DNA of 64,000 nt from Fictibacillus macauensis ZFHKF-1 (GCF_000269865.1 NZ_AKKV01000026.1:1-64000), one strand, 5' to 3'. Positions 7,719 to 16,367 are shown, counted from the first letter of the stretch. Program-made: numbers and translations. Notes: generated by a model from the sequence alone, not told the origin.

Positions 7719-7868
7719 TTACTTCGTTTCGCGATGCAATGTATATTTTTTTAGACGTGGGCTATATTTTTTAAGCTCCAAACGCTCTGGGTTATTACGT
7801 TTGTTTTTCTTCGTAATATAGTTGCGATCACCAGTTTCAGTGCAAGCAAGAGTGATGTTTACACGCAT
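7719..7868 (-). CDS. rpmG: 50S ribosomal protein L33
   Basis: This 49-residue protein begins [17 protein letters not shown], has [18 protein letters not shown] in the middle and ends HRETK, which is the L33 pattern throughout. GGAGGG lies eight bases before the ATG. It binds 23S rRNA near the E site of the 50S subunit. The zinc-binding CxxC pairs of the C+ paralogues are absent (only C9 remains; YSPRLKK stands in place of the second pair), so this is the zinc-independent C- form. The flanking promoter and terminator make it a single-gene unit upstream of yqgN. Confidence 0.96.
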   Translation of the reverse strand: MRVNITLACTETGDRNYITKKNKRNNPERLELKKYSPRLKKYTLHRETK

Positions 7869-7950
7869 GTATTTTCCCTCCAAACCTTAACCATTCAAGA
7901 ATGGTGTACTGCTTTGATTAGTTTGTTTCCAAATTAATTCATACCCTAAT

Positions 7951-7979
7951 ATAATACCAGACACTTTTTATTTAGACAA
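7951..7979 (-). promoter_or_regulatory. SigA-type promoter for rpmG
   Basis: Minus-strand -35 TTGTCT (7974-7979) and -10 TATTAT (7951-7956) have exactly 17 bases between them, about 80 bases upstream of the rpmG ATG. Predicted from consensus only. Confidence 0.6.
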
Positions 7980-8164
7980 GTGGTTTTATAGGAACAATTC
8001 CATTGCTTTTAGAAACCTTTTGATCTGCTCATGCTTGGAAAGTAATACCCATGTAAAAAAGGTTTTGTTTTTTAGTAATATATTACTTTTTTCTACAAAT
8101 TTCTACAAAAACACATCTTTTTTACTTCTATTTCCGAACATTTTCCTAATTGAAAGGTAAAATT

Positions 8165-8194
8165 AAGGACAAAATTTAACGATTTGTCGAAAAA
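8165..8194 (+). promoter_or_regulatory. Candidate Spo0A box / SigH-type promoter
   Basis: The heptamer TGTCGAA at 8185-8191 is a perfect match to the B. subtilis 0A box (TGNCGAA). Overlapping it, AGGACAA (about 8166-8172) and GTCGAAAAA (8186-8194) resemble the SigH -35 (RNAGGAWWW) and -10 (RNNGAATWW) with about 13 bases between. This would place transcription start 55-65 bases upstream of the ATG at 8260. Matches are by eye; a 7-mer also occurs by chance. Confidence 0.4.
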
Positions 8195-8259
8195 ACTACT
8201 TTTCTTTCCAAGACTATGGTATAAAAATAGTGGAAGAATTTTATACAAGGAGGGTTATT

Positions 8260-8454
8260 ATGGAATTTGCGATCTTTGCACTTCTGGCCGTTGGTCTTAT
8301 TTTGCTCGTGTTTTCATTCCGTAAAGAACAATCAAGCAATGTTGAAGTTCAAATCGAAAACTTCTCCATTCAATTGATGAAGGAAATGTATGAAGTAAAG
8401 AAAAAGCTGAAGGTTCTTGAAGAAGAAATGATGATTGAGAAAACAAATAAATAA
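8260..8454 (+). CDS. 64-residue protein with N-terminal TM and charged helix
   Basis: The ATG at 8260 is chosen because AAGGAGGG lies five bases ahead; an upstream in-frame start at 8230 has no ribosome site. Residues 2-17 are hydrophobic (MEFAIFALLAVGLILLVF). The remainder is a strongly charged, heptad-like helix (MKEMYEVKKKLKVLEEE), probably a cytoplasmic coiled coil. No family name is recognised. It lies 22 bp upstream of the LysM-like protein gene, and the two probably form an operon ended by the terminator at 8949-8992. Confidence 0.75.
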   Translation: MEFAIFALLAVGLILLVFSFRKEQSSNVEVQIENFSIQLMKEMYEVKKKLKVLEEEMMIEKTNK

Positions 8455-8476
8455 TTCATTCTCAAAAGGAGTTCAC

Positions 8477-8935
8477 ATGACTAATCAAACGTTACGGGGG
8501 CTCGCTGCAGGATTCATTCTTTCTGCCGGAGTGATGGCAGCCGTTTATTATACCCAGCCAAAAACTACTGATGACAAAGCGTTGAACGCAAACAATGTAA
8601 ATGATTATCTTCATGCAAAAGGCATGACGGCAGTAACAAATGATGAGCTTGAAAAGCTAAAAGCAAACCCAGCTCCACAACCTACGGCAACAAAACCTGC
8701 CGAAAAAGAAAAAGAAACAAAAAAGATTTATACAGCGAAAGTAAAAGTTTCTAAAGGCATGAGCTCTGGGGAAGTCATTGATTTCTTAAAAGAAAAGAAA
8801 ATCATCACTGACACAAAAGGCTTTGCTGATTATTTAGAAAAACACAAGCTAGAAGGCGATATAAAATTTGGCTCACATAAAGTAAGCAGCGATATGACGT
8901 TTAAAAAGCTCGCTGAAGCCATTACATCGTATTAA
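8477..8935 (+). CDS. MltG-like LysM-type domain protein lacking the catalytic domain
   Basis: This 152-residue protein starts at the ATG at 8477, behind AAAAGGAG. Residues 9-25 form one signal anchor (GFILSAGVMAAVYYTQP). A variable Pro/Lys-rich linker follows, then a C-terminal module of about 60 residues beginning KVKVSKGMSSGEVIDFLKEK and ending with VSSDMTFKKLAEAI. That module resembles the LysM-like substrate-entry subdomain of YceG/MltG endolytic transglycosylases. The catalytic YceG domain with its glutamate is absent, so a peptidoglycan-binding or regulatory role outside the membrane is inferred. It is cotranscribed with the small coiled-coil membrane gene. Confidence 0.75.
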   Translation: MTNQTLRGLAAGFILSAGVMAAVYYTQPKTTDDKALNANNVNDYLHAKGMTAVTNDELEKLKANPAPQPTATKPAEKEKETKKIYTAKVKVSKGMSSGEVIDFLKEKKIITDTKGFADYLEKHKLEGDIKFGSHKVSSDMTFKKLAEAITSY

Positions 8936-8948
8936 TGCACAAACGGAC

Positions 8949-8992
8949 AAAGACTACAACTCACCTTCTATGGTGCGTTGCAGTCTTTTTTT
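8949..8992. terminator. Bidirectional terminator between the LysM-like gene and phoU
   Basis: Arms 8949-8960 and 8976-8987 pair over 12 bp with one mismatch, extended by CACC/GGTG inside. Seven T follow on the plus strand. phoU ends just beyond on the other strand. Confidence 0.85.
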
Positions 8993-9000
8993 AATACTTG

Positions 9001-9657
9001 TTATTCATTGAGGCCGTAACGTTTTCCTTTGACGAGGAAAAAGATGCTTTCGGCAATATTCGTCGCATGATCGCCTGTTCGCTCTAAATAGCGCGCAACG
9101 AGCAGCAGCTGGGTAATTTGACTAAGCGCATTCGGATGTTTCGTCATCACGTGCAATAAGTCTTCAGAAATGCGGCCATATAAGGCATCGACTTCATCAT
9201 CGGTATCCGCTAATTGCTTAGCTAGGACAACGTCTTCTTCAACATAAGCTGTAACGGCATCATGGAGCATACCGATTGCGAGATCCGCCATCCGTGGCAA
9301 GTCTTGCAACGGCTTAATGAACGGCTCTTGAATGCGCAACGTCGCTTTAGCGATATTCACCGCAAAGTCGGCCATACGCTCAATATCTGATGAGATTTTA
9401 AGAGCGGCAATAATTTTTCGCAAATCGCTCGCCACAGGCGCTTGTTTTGCTAACAGCAGCAGCGCTTGCTCATTAATTGCATCTTCAAGCTCATTAATGC
9501 GACGATCTTCTTCGATGACCGTTAAAGCTAGCTCCCTATTCTGAGCAGTGAGCGCGATCATTGCTTTTTGGAGAGCTTCCTGAGCTAATTCTCCAATTGA
9601 AACAAGCTTGTCTTTTAATTCTTCTAACTGACTCGTGAAATTTTCTCTAACGACCAT
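9001..9657 (-). CDS. phoU: Phosphate transport system regulator PhoU
   Basis: This 218-residue all-helical protein is made of two PhoU repeats, each with an E/DxxxD metal cluster. The first lies around EEDRRINELEDAINEQ and SSDIERMADFAVNIAK; the second around DTDDEVDALYGRI and ERTGDHATNIAESI. PhoU links the Pst transporter to the PhoR sensor and restrains phosphate uptake when phosphate is plentiful. It is the last gene of the pst operon, 17 bp after pstB2, with GGGGAG before the ATG. B. subtilis lacks a phoU at this place. Confidence 0.95.
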   Translation of the reverse strand: MVVRENFTSQLEELKDKLVSIGELAQEALQKAMIALTAQNRELALTVIEEDRRINELEDAINEQALLLLAKQAPVASDLRKIIAALKISSDIERMADFAVNIAKATLRIQEPFIKPLQDLPRMADLAIGMLHDAVTAYVEEDVVLAKQLADTDDEVDALYGRISEDLLHVMTKHPNALSQITQLLLVARYLERTGDHATNIAESIFFLVKGKRYGLNE

Positions 9658-9674
9658 TTCGCTCTCCCCTTTGC

Positions 9675-10448
9675 TTATCCAAATCGACCCATCACATAAT
9701 TCTCGGTACGAGTATCATTCGGCGTTGAAAAGATTTTTCCTGTTTCATCATGTTCAATGAGCTCTCCCATAAGGAAAAAGGCGGTTCGATCCGACACGCG
9801 TGCTGCTTGCTGCATGTTGTGCGTTACCATAACAATGGTATAGTCCTTCTTTAGTTGCATCGCTAATTCTTCAATCTTACTCGTAGAAATCGGATCGAGC
9901 GCTGAAGTAGGCTCATCCATAAGCAACACTTCTGGTCGTGTCGCAATGGTACGCGCGATACATAAGCGTTGTTGTTGTCCTCCTGACAGGCCAAGTGCCG
10001 AGGTGTGCAGACGATCTTTCACCTCATCCCACAAAAAGGCATCGCGAAGCGCTCTTTCGACGGTTTCTTCGAGCTCTTTTTTCTTAGACATTCCGTGAAT
10101 GCGCGGACCGTAGGCGACATTTTCGAAAATTGATTTTCCAAACGGATTGCCTTTTTGAAAGACCATCCCTACTTGCTTACGAAGCGAAACAAGGTCCACC
10201 CCTTGATCCAGTAGATTGCGTTCTTGATAAAGAAGCTCTCCCGACATGCGTACTCTTTTCACATGTTGAATCATCAAATTGAGCGTTTTTATAAACGTTG
10301 ATTTCCCACAACCAGACGGTCCAATAATCGCTGTCACTTCATTTTTGTAGATGGGTAATTCAATGTCCTTTAAGGCATGTTGACTGCCGTACCATACATT
10401 TAAATTTCGTACCGAGAAAATTTGCGCTTGTGCTGTTGCCACACTCAT
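9675..10448 (-). CDS. pstB: Phosphate ABC transporter ATP-binding protein, second copy
   Basis: ATPase of the PstSCAB phosphate importer. This 257-residue protein has Walker [10 protein letters not shown] at 43-51, the PstB-type signature [13 protein letters not shown], Walker [14 protein letters not shown] and the switch histidine in VMVTHNM. AAGGAGGGG precedes the ATG. It follows the first pstB by 13 bp. Tandem pstB genes are also found in B. subtilis (pstBA, pstBB), and the two copies could form a heterodimer or act as alternatives. Confidence 0.95.
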   Translation of the reverse strand: MSVATAQAQIFSVRNLNVWYGSQHALKDIELPIYKNEVTAIIGPSGCGKSTFIKTLNLMIQHVKRVRMSGELLYQERNLLDQGVDLVSLRKQVGMVFQKGNPFGKSIFENVAYGPRIHGMSKKKELEETVERALRDAFLWDEVKDRLHTSALGLSGGQQQRLCIARTIATRPEVLLMDEPTSALDPISTSKIEELAMQLKKDYTIVMVTHNMQQAARVSDRTAFFLMGELIEHDETGKIFSTPNDTRTENYVMGRFG

Positions 10449-10461
10449 TGACTTCCCCTCC

Positions 10462-11307
10462 TTATCCGAATCGGCCTGTAATATAATCTTCGGTTTCTTT
10501 TTTTAATGGATTCGTAAATAGCTGATTGGTCTCACTATATTCGACCAAAATACCATCTAGGAAAAAGGCCGTTTGATCAGATATACGTGATGCTTGATGC
10601 ATGTTATGTGTCACAATAAGAATGGTAAATTCTTCTTTTAGCTCTATCATTAAATCTTCTATTTTACTATTTGAAATCGGATCAAGCGCAGAACACGGTT
10701 CATCGAGTAGTAAGATGTTCGGCTTAAGCGCTAGCGCGCGCGCGATACATAAACGTTGCTGTTGACCTCCTGATAACGACAAGGCTGACTGATGAAGACG
10801 ATCTTTTACCTCTTCCCAAAGCGCCGCTTTTCGTAAACATTCTTCAACCGTGTACATGAGTTCGTCTTTACCGGTTATGCCATGAAACTTAAGTGCATGA
10901 ATCATGTTTTGATAAATAGATTTTGCAAATAAATTCGGTTTTTGAAACACCATGCCAATTTCTTTGCGCAGAGCTGCTGTGTTAATCTCTTGACCTAATA
11001 AATTCACATCATCGTATTGAATGACACCCGTACTCCGTGCACCCGCGATTGTATCATTCATGCGATTAATGCTGCGCAAAAACGTTGATTTTCCACAACC
11101 AGATGGTCCAATTAAAGCCGTGATCGCGCGCTCAGGAATTGAAAAGGAAACATTTTTAACCGCTTGATGCGTTCCATAATAAATGTTCACATCTTCAAAG
11201 GTTAGAGCTTGTTTACGTGCTAAAAGTGAGGAACCTTCGCGCACTTCTTTCTCTTTTGGTAACGTAGCTTGCTTCACTTTTTCCATTGTCATACTCAACA
11301 TCATCAC
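10462..11307 (-). CDS. pstB: Phosphate ABC transporter ATP-binding protein, first copy
   Basis: Same role as the adjacent copy. It has 281 residues with an N-terminal extension of about 25 residues ([18 protein letters not shown]) before the ABC core. Walker A is GPSGCGKST at 67-75, the signature is [13 protein letters not shown], and Walker B is [13 protein letters not shown]. The H-loop is in LIVTHNM. Several ATG codons cluster at the start and the first is used here, with AAAGGAC ahead. It begins 8 bp after pstA. Confidence 0.94.
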   Translation of the reverse strand: MMMLSMTMEKVKQATLPKEKEVREGSSLLARKQALTFEDVNIYYGTHQAVKNVSFSIPERAITALIGPSGCGKSTFLRSINRMNDTIAGARSTGVIQYDDVNLLGQEINTAALRKEIGMVFQKPNLFAKSIYQNMIHALKFHGITGKDELMYTVEECLRKAALWEEVKDRLHQSALSLSGGQQQRLCIARALALKPNILLLDEPCSALDPISNSKIEDLMIELKEEFTILIVTHNMHQASRISDQTAFFLDGILVEYSETNQLFTNPLKKETEDYITGRFG

Positions 11308-11315
11308 GTCCTTTT

Positions 11316-12203
11316 TTAAGCTTGTGCGGTTATTTTCTTATGAAGTAGTGATCCAATCCAACGTGCAAGCAAGTTAAACACAAGCACTGCTAGAATGAGA
11401 ACCGCTGCTGATCCATCTGCTACTGCTCGCACATCAGGAATTAAACCTTGGGTATTCACAGACCAAATATGAACCGCTAATGTTTCTGCTGGTCGGAAAA
11501 TGTTAAGTGGTGAAACAGAATCAAATGGATTCCAGTTACCAAAATCAAGCGTTGGTGTTGTAATCCCTGCCGTAAATAGTAAGGAAGCAGCTTCTCCAAA
11601 CACACGGCCAGAAGCCAAGATGGCACCTGTTAAAATACCAGGAAAAGCAGCTGGTAGCAGCACCGTTTTAATGCTATGCCAATGGGTCAGGCCGAGTGCT
11701 AAGCTTGCCTCTTTTTGCTCCCGAGGGACAGAGCGCAGCGCATCCTCACAGACGCGAACCATGACCGGTAAGTTAAATACCGTTAGCGCGAGCGCCCCAC
11801 CAATCATCGTATAACCCCAACCTGTTAAGTTAACAAAGACTAACAATCCAAACATACCTATGACGATAGAAGGCAAGGATGCCAGCACTTCAATACACGT
11901 ACGAATTGTACTCGTAAGCTTGTTATCACGTGCATACTCAGCCATGTAAATTCCTCCACCTAAGCCGAGCGGAATCGTAAATAGCATTGTTAGCACTAAA
12001 ATGTAGAAAGAGTTAAACAATTGACTGCCAATGCCACCTCCCGCCTTAAATGAGCTAGACGGTGACGTAAGAAAATCTAACGTTAATTTAGGGAATCCTT
12101 GATACAACATATAGCCAATTAAACCGAAGAGCAAGGCGGTAATCCCTGCTGCAATGCTATAAAAAACAAGTGTTGCTAGTTGGTCTCTTTGTCGACTATT
12201 CAT
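11316..12203 (-). CDS. pstA: Phosphate ABC transporter permease PstA
   Basis: Membrane half of the phosphate channel, 295 residues from the ATG at 12203. AAGGAGG lies ahead of that ATG, and the start overlaps the pstC stop (12200-12203, ATGA). The open frame extends further upstream but only as pstC antiframe. About six transmembrane helices are present. The permease coupling motif is [20 protein letters not shown]-like ([17 protein letters not shown]), with the conserved glycine for the NBD interface. It pairs with PstC. Confidence 0.94.
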   Translation of the reverse strand: MNSRQRDQLATLVFYSIAAGITALLFGLIGYMLYQGFPKLTLDFLTSPSSSFKAGGGIGSQLFNSFYILVLTMLFTIPLGLGGGIYMAEYARDNKLTSTIRTCIEVLASLPSIVIGMFGLLVFVNLTGWGYTMIGGALALTVFNLPVMVRVCEDALRSVPREQKEASLALGLTHWHSIKTVLLPAAFPGILTGAILASGRVFGEAASLLFTAGITTPTLDFGNWNPFDSVSPLNIFRPAETLAVHIWSVNTQGLIPDVRAVADGSAAVLILAVLVFNLLARWIGSLLHKKITAQA

Positions 12204-13129
12204 GAAAACTTCCTCCTTGATGACAGATAGCGAATAAATAAGATGAAGAAGAAAGACATTGCTAATAAAATGAGCGCAAGCGACCATAACACATTGTTTT
12301 CCGTACTGCCAAATGTCGTGTGTCCCATATTTAACGTAATAATTGTCGTTAAAGTAGCTGCAGGATCGGTAAGTGCTTCCGGCAACGTTCGTACATTCCC
12401 AATGACCATTTGCACGGCAAGGGCCTCTCCAAAAGCGCGCGCCATTCCTAATACGATCGCTGTTAAGAGCGTAGGCATCGCTGCAGGTAAAACAACGCGC
12501 CAAATCGTTTGCCATCTTGTCGCACCAAGCGCAAATGAACCTTCACGCAATCCTCCTGGTAAGCTATTTAAACCATCAGCCGCAATACTTGCAACGGTCG
12601 GTAAAATCATAACAGCTAACACGAGCGTTCCCGCTAACACACTAAATCCTTGACCGCCAACGACCGAACGAAGAAACGGAACAAGCACTGATAAACCAAT
12701 AAAGCCATAAACGACGGATGGTACCCCAACGAGTAACTCAATGACAGGTTGCAGTACTTTTTTCCCCCAAGATGGCGCAATTTCTGTCATGAAAATCGCA
12801 CACCCAATCCCGAGCGGAGCCGCCAAACAAGCGGCTAAAATCGTGACAAGAAATGAGCCGAAAATAAAAGACAACGCACCATACGTTGGACTTTTGTGAT
12901 CGGTTGGATTCCAGTTCGTACTACTTAGAAAATCAACAATACTCACACCATTTTCCAAAAATGCATCTAATCCTTTAACGGTTAAGAAAATCGTAATACT
13001 AAGTGCCGCACTAATAATAAGAAAGGCGCATACCATGACCGTCATCTTTCCGCGTCTTTCTAAATGAAGCGCGGTTTTATTTGTACTTTTTAAAAGACGA
13101 CTACTCGCTCGTACCGTGTTACCATCCAT
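12200..13129 (-). CDS. pstC: Phosphate ABC transporter permease PstC
   Basis: This 309-residue integral membrane protein has about six helices. Its coupling loop is REGSFALGATRWQTIWRVVL, contacting the PstB ATPases. The N-terminal region before the first helix (TVRASSRLLKSTNKTALHLE) is polar and cytoplasmic. AAAGGGG precedes the ATG. It is separated from pstS by a 70-bp gap carrying a strong hairpin, and overlaps pstA by 4 bp. Confidence 0.95.
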   Translation of the reverse strand: MDGNTVRASSRLLKSTNKTALHLERRGKMTVMVCAFLIISAALSITIFLTVKGLDAFLENGVSIVDFLSSTNWNPTDHKSPTYGALSFIFGSFLVTILAACLAAPLGIGCAIFMTEIAPSWGKKVLQPVIELLVGVPSVVYGFIGLSVLVPFLRSVVGGQGFSVLAGTLVLAVMILPTVASIAADGLNSLPGGLREGSFALGATRWQTIWRVVLPAAMPTLLTAIVLGMARAFGEALAVQMVIGNVRTLPEALTDPAATLTTIITLNMGHTTFGSTENNVLWSLALILLAMSFFFILFIRYLSSRRKFS

Positions 13130-13151
13130 TTTTCATACCCCTTTCATGACA

Positions 13152-13186
13152 GTAAGGGTTATGATTCGAGTGAACCATCCCCTTAC
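13152..13186 (-). terminator. Hairpin between pstS and pstC without T-run
   Basis: Outer arms GTAAGGG/CCCTTAC (7 bp), an asymmetric internal loop, then about six further pairs around a CACTCG loop. No T-run follows on the minus strand. It is therefore more likely an mRNA-protecting or processing hairpin, leaving pstS transcript in excess over pstCAB, than a full terminator. Confidence 0.6.
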
Positions 13187-13199
13187 CCATCATGCGTCT

Positions 13200-14117
13200 T
13201 TATTTCTTTGTGATTTTCCCCTTTGCATCACGTTCAACTTTCATTTTGCTTACAGCGATGTAACCTTGACTAGGGATGAGCTCTCCTTGAATAGCATCGC
13301 TCATCATATAGTCTAAAAATTCTTTTTCTAAGCCTTTTGGCTCACCTTTTGTATAAGAATGCTCGTACGCCCAGATTGGGAACTTCCCATCGATGACATT
13401 TTCCGCTTTTGGGGCAACACCGTTAATGCTTAATGGCGTAATCCCACTATTTTCTTTAAAGTAAGAGAAGGCTAAGTACCCGATTGCGCCTGGTGTTTCT
13501 TTAATAAGCTTTTGAACCGTGTTCGATGAATCTTCTGTTGCAGCACCTTCTACTGGTTTATTGCCATCTAATGCGTACTTTACGAATGTAGCACGTGTTC
13601 CTGATGAATCCGGACGATTAATGAGTGCAACCTTTTGATCTTTTCCACCGATTTCTTTCCAGTTCTTCACTTTTCCAGTAAACACTTTAATGAGGTTTTC
13701 TTTCGAAATATCTTTAAGGCCTACTTCTGGGTTAACAGCTGCTGACATACCAACAACCGCAATTTTATGATCAACAAGCTGATCAGCGGCAATGCCTTCT
13801 TTTTCTTCAGCAAACACATCAGAGTTCCCGATTTTCACGGCTCCTTGCGATACTTGGCTTAAGCCTGTACCACTTCCGCCCGCTTGTACTTGAATGTCTG
13901 CTTTCGGATTTTGCTTTTTAAATTCTTCTGCTGAGGCAGCAACAAGAGGTTGCATGGCGCTTGATCCCGAAATAACCATTGACTCAGAAGAAGAACTACT
14001 TTTATCACCCGCTGAAGCGGCTTTATTATCTCCATTTTTATTTCCACATGCTGTACTAACCACTAGCATGAGCGCAAGTACCGCTAAAAGATAGACTGAT
14101 TTCATTTTTTTCATCAT
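13200..14117 (-). CDS. pstS: Phosphate-binding lipoprotein PstS
   Basis: High-affinity extracellular receptor of the Pst transporter. This 305-residue precursor has a lipobox VVSTAC with the lipidated cysteine at C24. A Ser/Lys-rich linker follows, then the PstS core. Phosphate-contacting motifs are visible: SGSSAMQPL, GGSGTGLSQV and RPDSSGTRATF. AGGGGGAC lies just before the ATG. It is the first gene of the operon, preceded by a strong Pho box, so it should be induced by PhoP~P under phosphate limitation. Confidence 0.97.
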   Translation of the reverse strand: MMKKMKSVYLLAVLALMLVVSTACGNKNGDNKAASAGDKSSSSSESMVISGSSAMQPLVAASAEEFKKQNPKADIQVQAGGSGTGLSQVSQGAVKIGNSDVFAEEKEGIAADQLVDHKIAVVGMSAAVNPEVGLKDISKENLIKVFTGKVKNWKEIGGKDQKVALINRPDSSGTRATFVKYALDGNKPVEGAATEDSSNTVQKLIKETPGAIGYLAFSYFKENSGITPLSINGVAPKAENVIDGKFPIWAYEHSYTKGEPKGLEKEFLDYMMSDAIQGELIPSQGYIAVSKMKVERDAKGKITKK

Positions 14118-14219
14118 TAGGTCCCCCTAGAATTTTTTTCTAACGAAATAAAACACATCTTTCTTTTGATTCGGTCCTTTCTCTACCCCCCGGGTTTGAA
14201 TATCTTTCTTACAGTTTTA

Positions 14220-14273
14220 ATCATAATGAACGTTTATTAATGCCGTTTGAATCGTATGTAAAGAGATTGTAAA
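14220..14273 (-). promoter_or_regulatory. Pho box and promoter of the pst operon
   Basis: On the minus strand, four hexamers TTTACA (14268-14273), TTTACA (14257-14262), TTCAAA (14246-14251) and TTAATA (14235-14240) repeat with exactly 11-bp spacing. This fits the B. subtilis PhoP consensus TT(A/T/C)ACA separated by about 5 bases. A -10 TATGAT (14220-14225) lies 9 bases downstream, with the box taking the place of a -35. Confidence 0.8.
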
Positions 14274-14307
14274 TTAGTCAACGTACTTTACGGCGTGCAA
14301 CGTGCAC

Positions 14308-14340
14308 AAAAAACCCCCGCTGCTTGATCGCTACGGGGGT
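14308..14340 (-). terminator. pbpA terminator
   Basis: Arms ACCCCCG (14313-14319) and CGGGGGT (14334-14340) enclose a 14-base loop. TTTTTT follows on the minus strand. It separates pbpA from the pst promoter region. Confidence 0.85.
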
Positions 14341-14354
14341 TTGCTTCTTATTTA

Positions 14355-16367
14355 TTATTGATCTAATTCACCTTTTTGTTTCATTTTAAAGTACGTATCA
14401 AGCACGTCAGAGGCAATTTCGCTATTCGTTTGTCCTTCACGAATCTTCGGAACGACGACAGAAATCGCTACTTCTGGATTGTTATACGGCGCATAACTAA
14501 CGAGTGTCTTATTATCTAAACCAGATTTCTTATCCACTTCAGCTGTGCCGGTTTTTCCTGCAGGGTTATACGTTTTATTGCGGAAAATCCCTGCTGCCGT
14601 TCCTTTACTTCCTATCATTACTTGACGGAAGCCTTGTTGCACAACATCAATATAACGTTGTGGCATTTCTAAGCGATTCAAAACATTCGGTTCAAATTTA
14701 TAGAGCAGTTTACCGAGTTTACCATCTTTGACAGAAGGCTCGCGTACTTCTTTTAAGAAGTGGGGTTGCATGCGGTACCCATTATTAGCAATCGTCGAGA
14801 CATATTGCGCCATTTGGAGCGGCGTATACGTATCAAACTGGCCAATCGCAAAGAACATCGCTTGCGCTAACTGATCGCTCATTCCCGTATTATAACCGGT
14901 CGCTTCTGAAGGCAAATCTACCCCAGTTGAAACGCCAAGCCCAAATTGGCTATACGAATTACGAAGCGTACGGAACGCTTGCTCTACGTGCTTATCGATA
15001 TACCGTTTATGAGGATAATCATAACCTGCTAGCTTCATGGCAATGTTCCACATGTATACGTTAGAAGAAGCTTCTAACGCTTGAACAGGTCCAATATTCC
15101 CTAAGGAGTGAAAGGATTTCATCTTACGACCATCACCAAACACAAGGGGGGCATCATAAAAATGAGTCGATGGCGTAATGGCGCCTGATTGTAACCCTGT
15201 TAAAACCGTTGCTCCTTTGACAGCCGATCCCATCGCGAAGGAATTATACACGGCACCGTACGGAGCATTTTTATAGTTCCCTGTATCTTTATTGTATTGC
15301 TTACCGGCCATAGATAAAATAGCACCTGTTTTCGGGTTCATCATAACTACGTAGGCTTCCGTTAGATCGCGATTAGCATACGCCGTTCCCCCAGACTTCA
15401 CTTGCTTTAAGCGTTTTTCTATAATGTTTTCTACTTGTTTTTGTAGCTTCAAATTCACAGTTAGTGAAATATCATTTCCTCGTGTACCGTCTGTTTCATC
15501 TGGATTGCCAACGGGCTTTCCACTTTTATTGGTCACATAGTGCATCGTAGATTTCTTCCCACGCAATAACGATTCATATTGCGCTTCAATAAAGCTCGTA
15601 CCAATTAAATCTGTACGATCGTTACCGTGTGATTGATAGTAGGAAAGCGCATTTTCTGGAATACTTTTCACTTGTCCGAATAATTCCTTAAAGGTGCCTT
15701 TAAATGGATACGTTCGTTGCGCATCAGGCTTTACATCAACACCTGGTAGTTCATTTAAGTGCTCACTCACAACAGCAATTTCTTCTTGCGTAGCACCCAT
15801 TTTCACCCGTTGTGGAGATAGGGCATATCCGCGCATCATTTCACTCTTAATCGCTAATACTTTGAGCTGCTTTTTCGTTAAAGAGGCGAGATCTTTTTTG
15901 GTCACAGAATCGATTAGACGCTGGTTATACGCTTTGTCGCTGAGCTTTTTTCGCTCTGAAGCTGAGACCCGCTTTTCCATTTCTTTTTTGTGTAAGTATA
16001 TAAAATAGTCTTTTTTATCCCGATCGGTAAGACTTTTTGTACTTTTTGAAATATACAATGAAAGTTTTTTAGCAAGCGCATCAATTTCTTCCGGCGTTGT
16101 TTTTTGATTGCGCGTATATGTAATAGAATAAATCGGCTTATTATCCACAGCAATTTGATTCGTATCATCATAAATTTTGCCTCGAGGCGCATCAAGCTTA
16201 GCGGTTACATTTTCTGTACTTGAGACAGCGCGATGATATTCTTCTCCATCAACGATTTGAACAAATCCTAAGCGGAAAATCAAAACAGAAAAGAGGAGAA
16301 AAACGCCGAGGAAGAGAACATTCATTCGAAGTGGCACATGATTTTTTTTCTTTTTCTTTTTTTTCAT
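14355..16367 (-). CDS. pbpA: Class B penicillin-binding protein (PBP2 type transpeptidase)
   Basis: Cross-links peptidoglycan in the elongation machinery. It is 670 residues from the ATG at 16367, chosen because AGGGTG lies seven bases ahead, while an ATG 36 bases upstream has no ribosome site. The N-terminus is a run of lysines followed by one TM anchor (about 15-37). Then come the pedestal domain and the transpeptidase motifs SAVK (S381, K384), SSN in ALEASSNVYM, and KTG in PAGKTGTAEV. In B. subtilis pbpA likewise sits immediately upstream of pst. A terminator at 14308-14340 ends it. Confidence 0.93.
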   Translation of the reverse strand: MKKKKKKKNHVPLRMNVLFLGVFLLFSVLIFRLGFVQIVDGEEYHRAVSSTENVTAKLDAPRGKIYDDTNQIAVDNKPIYSITYTRNQKTTPEEIDALAKKLSLYISKSTKSLTDRDKKDYFIYLHKKEMEKRVSASERKKLSDKAYNQRLIDSVTKKDLASLTKKQLKVLAIKSEMMRGYALSPQRVKMGATQEEIAVVSEHLNELPGVDVKPDAQRTYPFKGTFKELFGQVKSIPENALSYYQSHGNDRTDLIGTSFIEAQYESLLRGKKSTMHYVTNKSGKPVGNPDETDGTRGNDISLTVNLKLQKQVENIIEKRLKQVKSGGTAYANRDLTEAYVVMMNPKTGAILSMAGKQYNKDTGNYKNAPYGAVYNSFAMGSAVKGATVLTGLQSGAITPSTHFYDAPLVFGDGRKMKSFHSLGNIGPVQALEASSNVYMWNIAMKLAGYDYPHKRYIDKHVEQAFRTLRNSYSQFGLGVSTGVDLPSEATGYNTGMSDQLAQAMFFAIGQFDTYTPLQMAQYVSTIANNGYRMQPHFLKEVREPSVKDGKLGKLLYKFEPNVLNRLEMPQRYIDVVQQGFRQVMIGSKGTAAGIFRNKTYNPAGKTGTAEVDKKSGLDNKTLVSYAPYNNPEVAISVVVPKIREGQTNSEIASDVLDTYFKMKQKGELDQ

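Larger units (their letters stand above)
7869..8259. other. 391-bp gene-free region between divergent rpmG and the 64-residue gene
   Basis: The region is AT-rich and lacks any convincing coding frame. It holds the rpmG promoter (7951-7979) on one side. On the other side are a Spo0A-like box (8185-8191) with SigH-like elements for the plus-strand gene. Several T-runs and the repeat TTTCTACAAATTTCTACAAA (8091-8110) lie between them. I see no RNA gene or terminator here. Confidence 0.6.

Noticed and set aside
11316-12515. A 399-codon version of pstA
   Set aside because: The first 100 codons are the antiframe of pstC; the ATG at 12203 has AAGGAGG and overlaps the pstC stop by 4 bp.
12243-12653. 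136-codon plus-strand frame opposite pstC
   Set aside because: It lies wholly antisense to a motif-confirmed pstC; composition reflects the complement of hydrophobic codons.
13152-13186. Full transcription terminator within the pst operon
   Set aside because: No U-tract follows and the downstream genes are clearly part of the operon; treated as a processing or stability hairpin.
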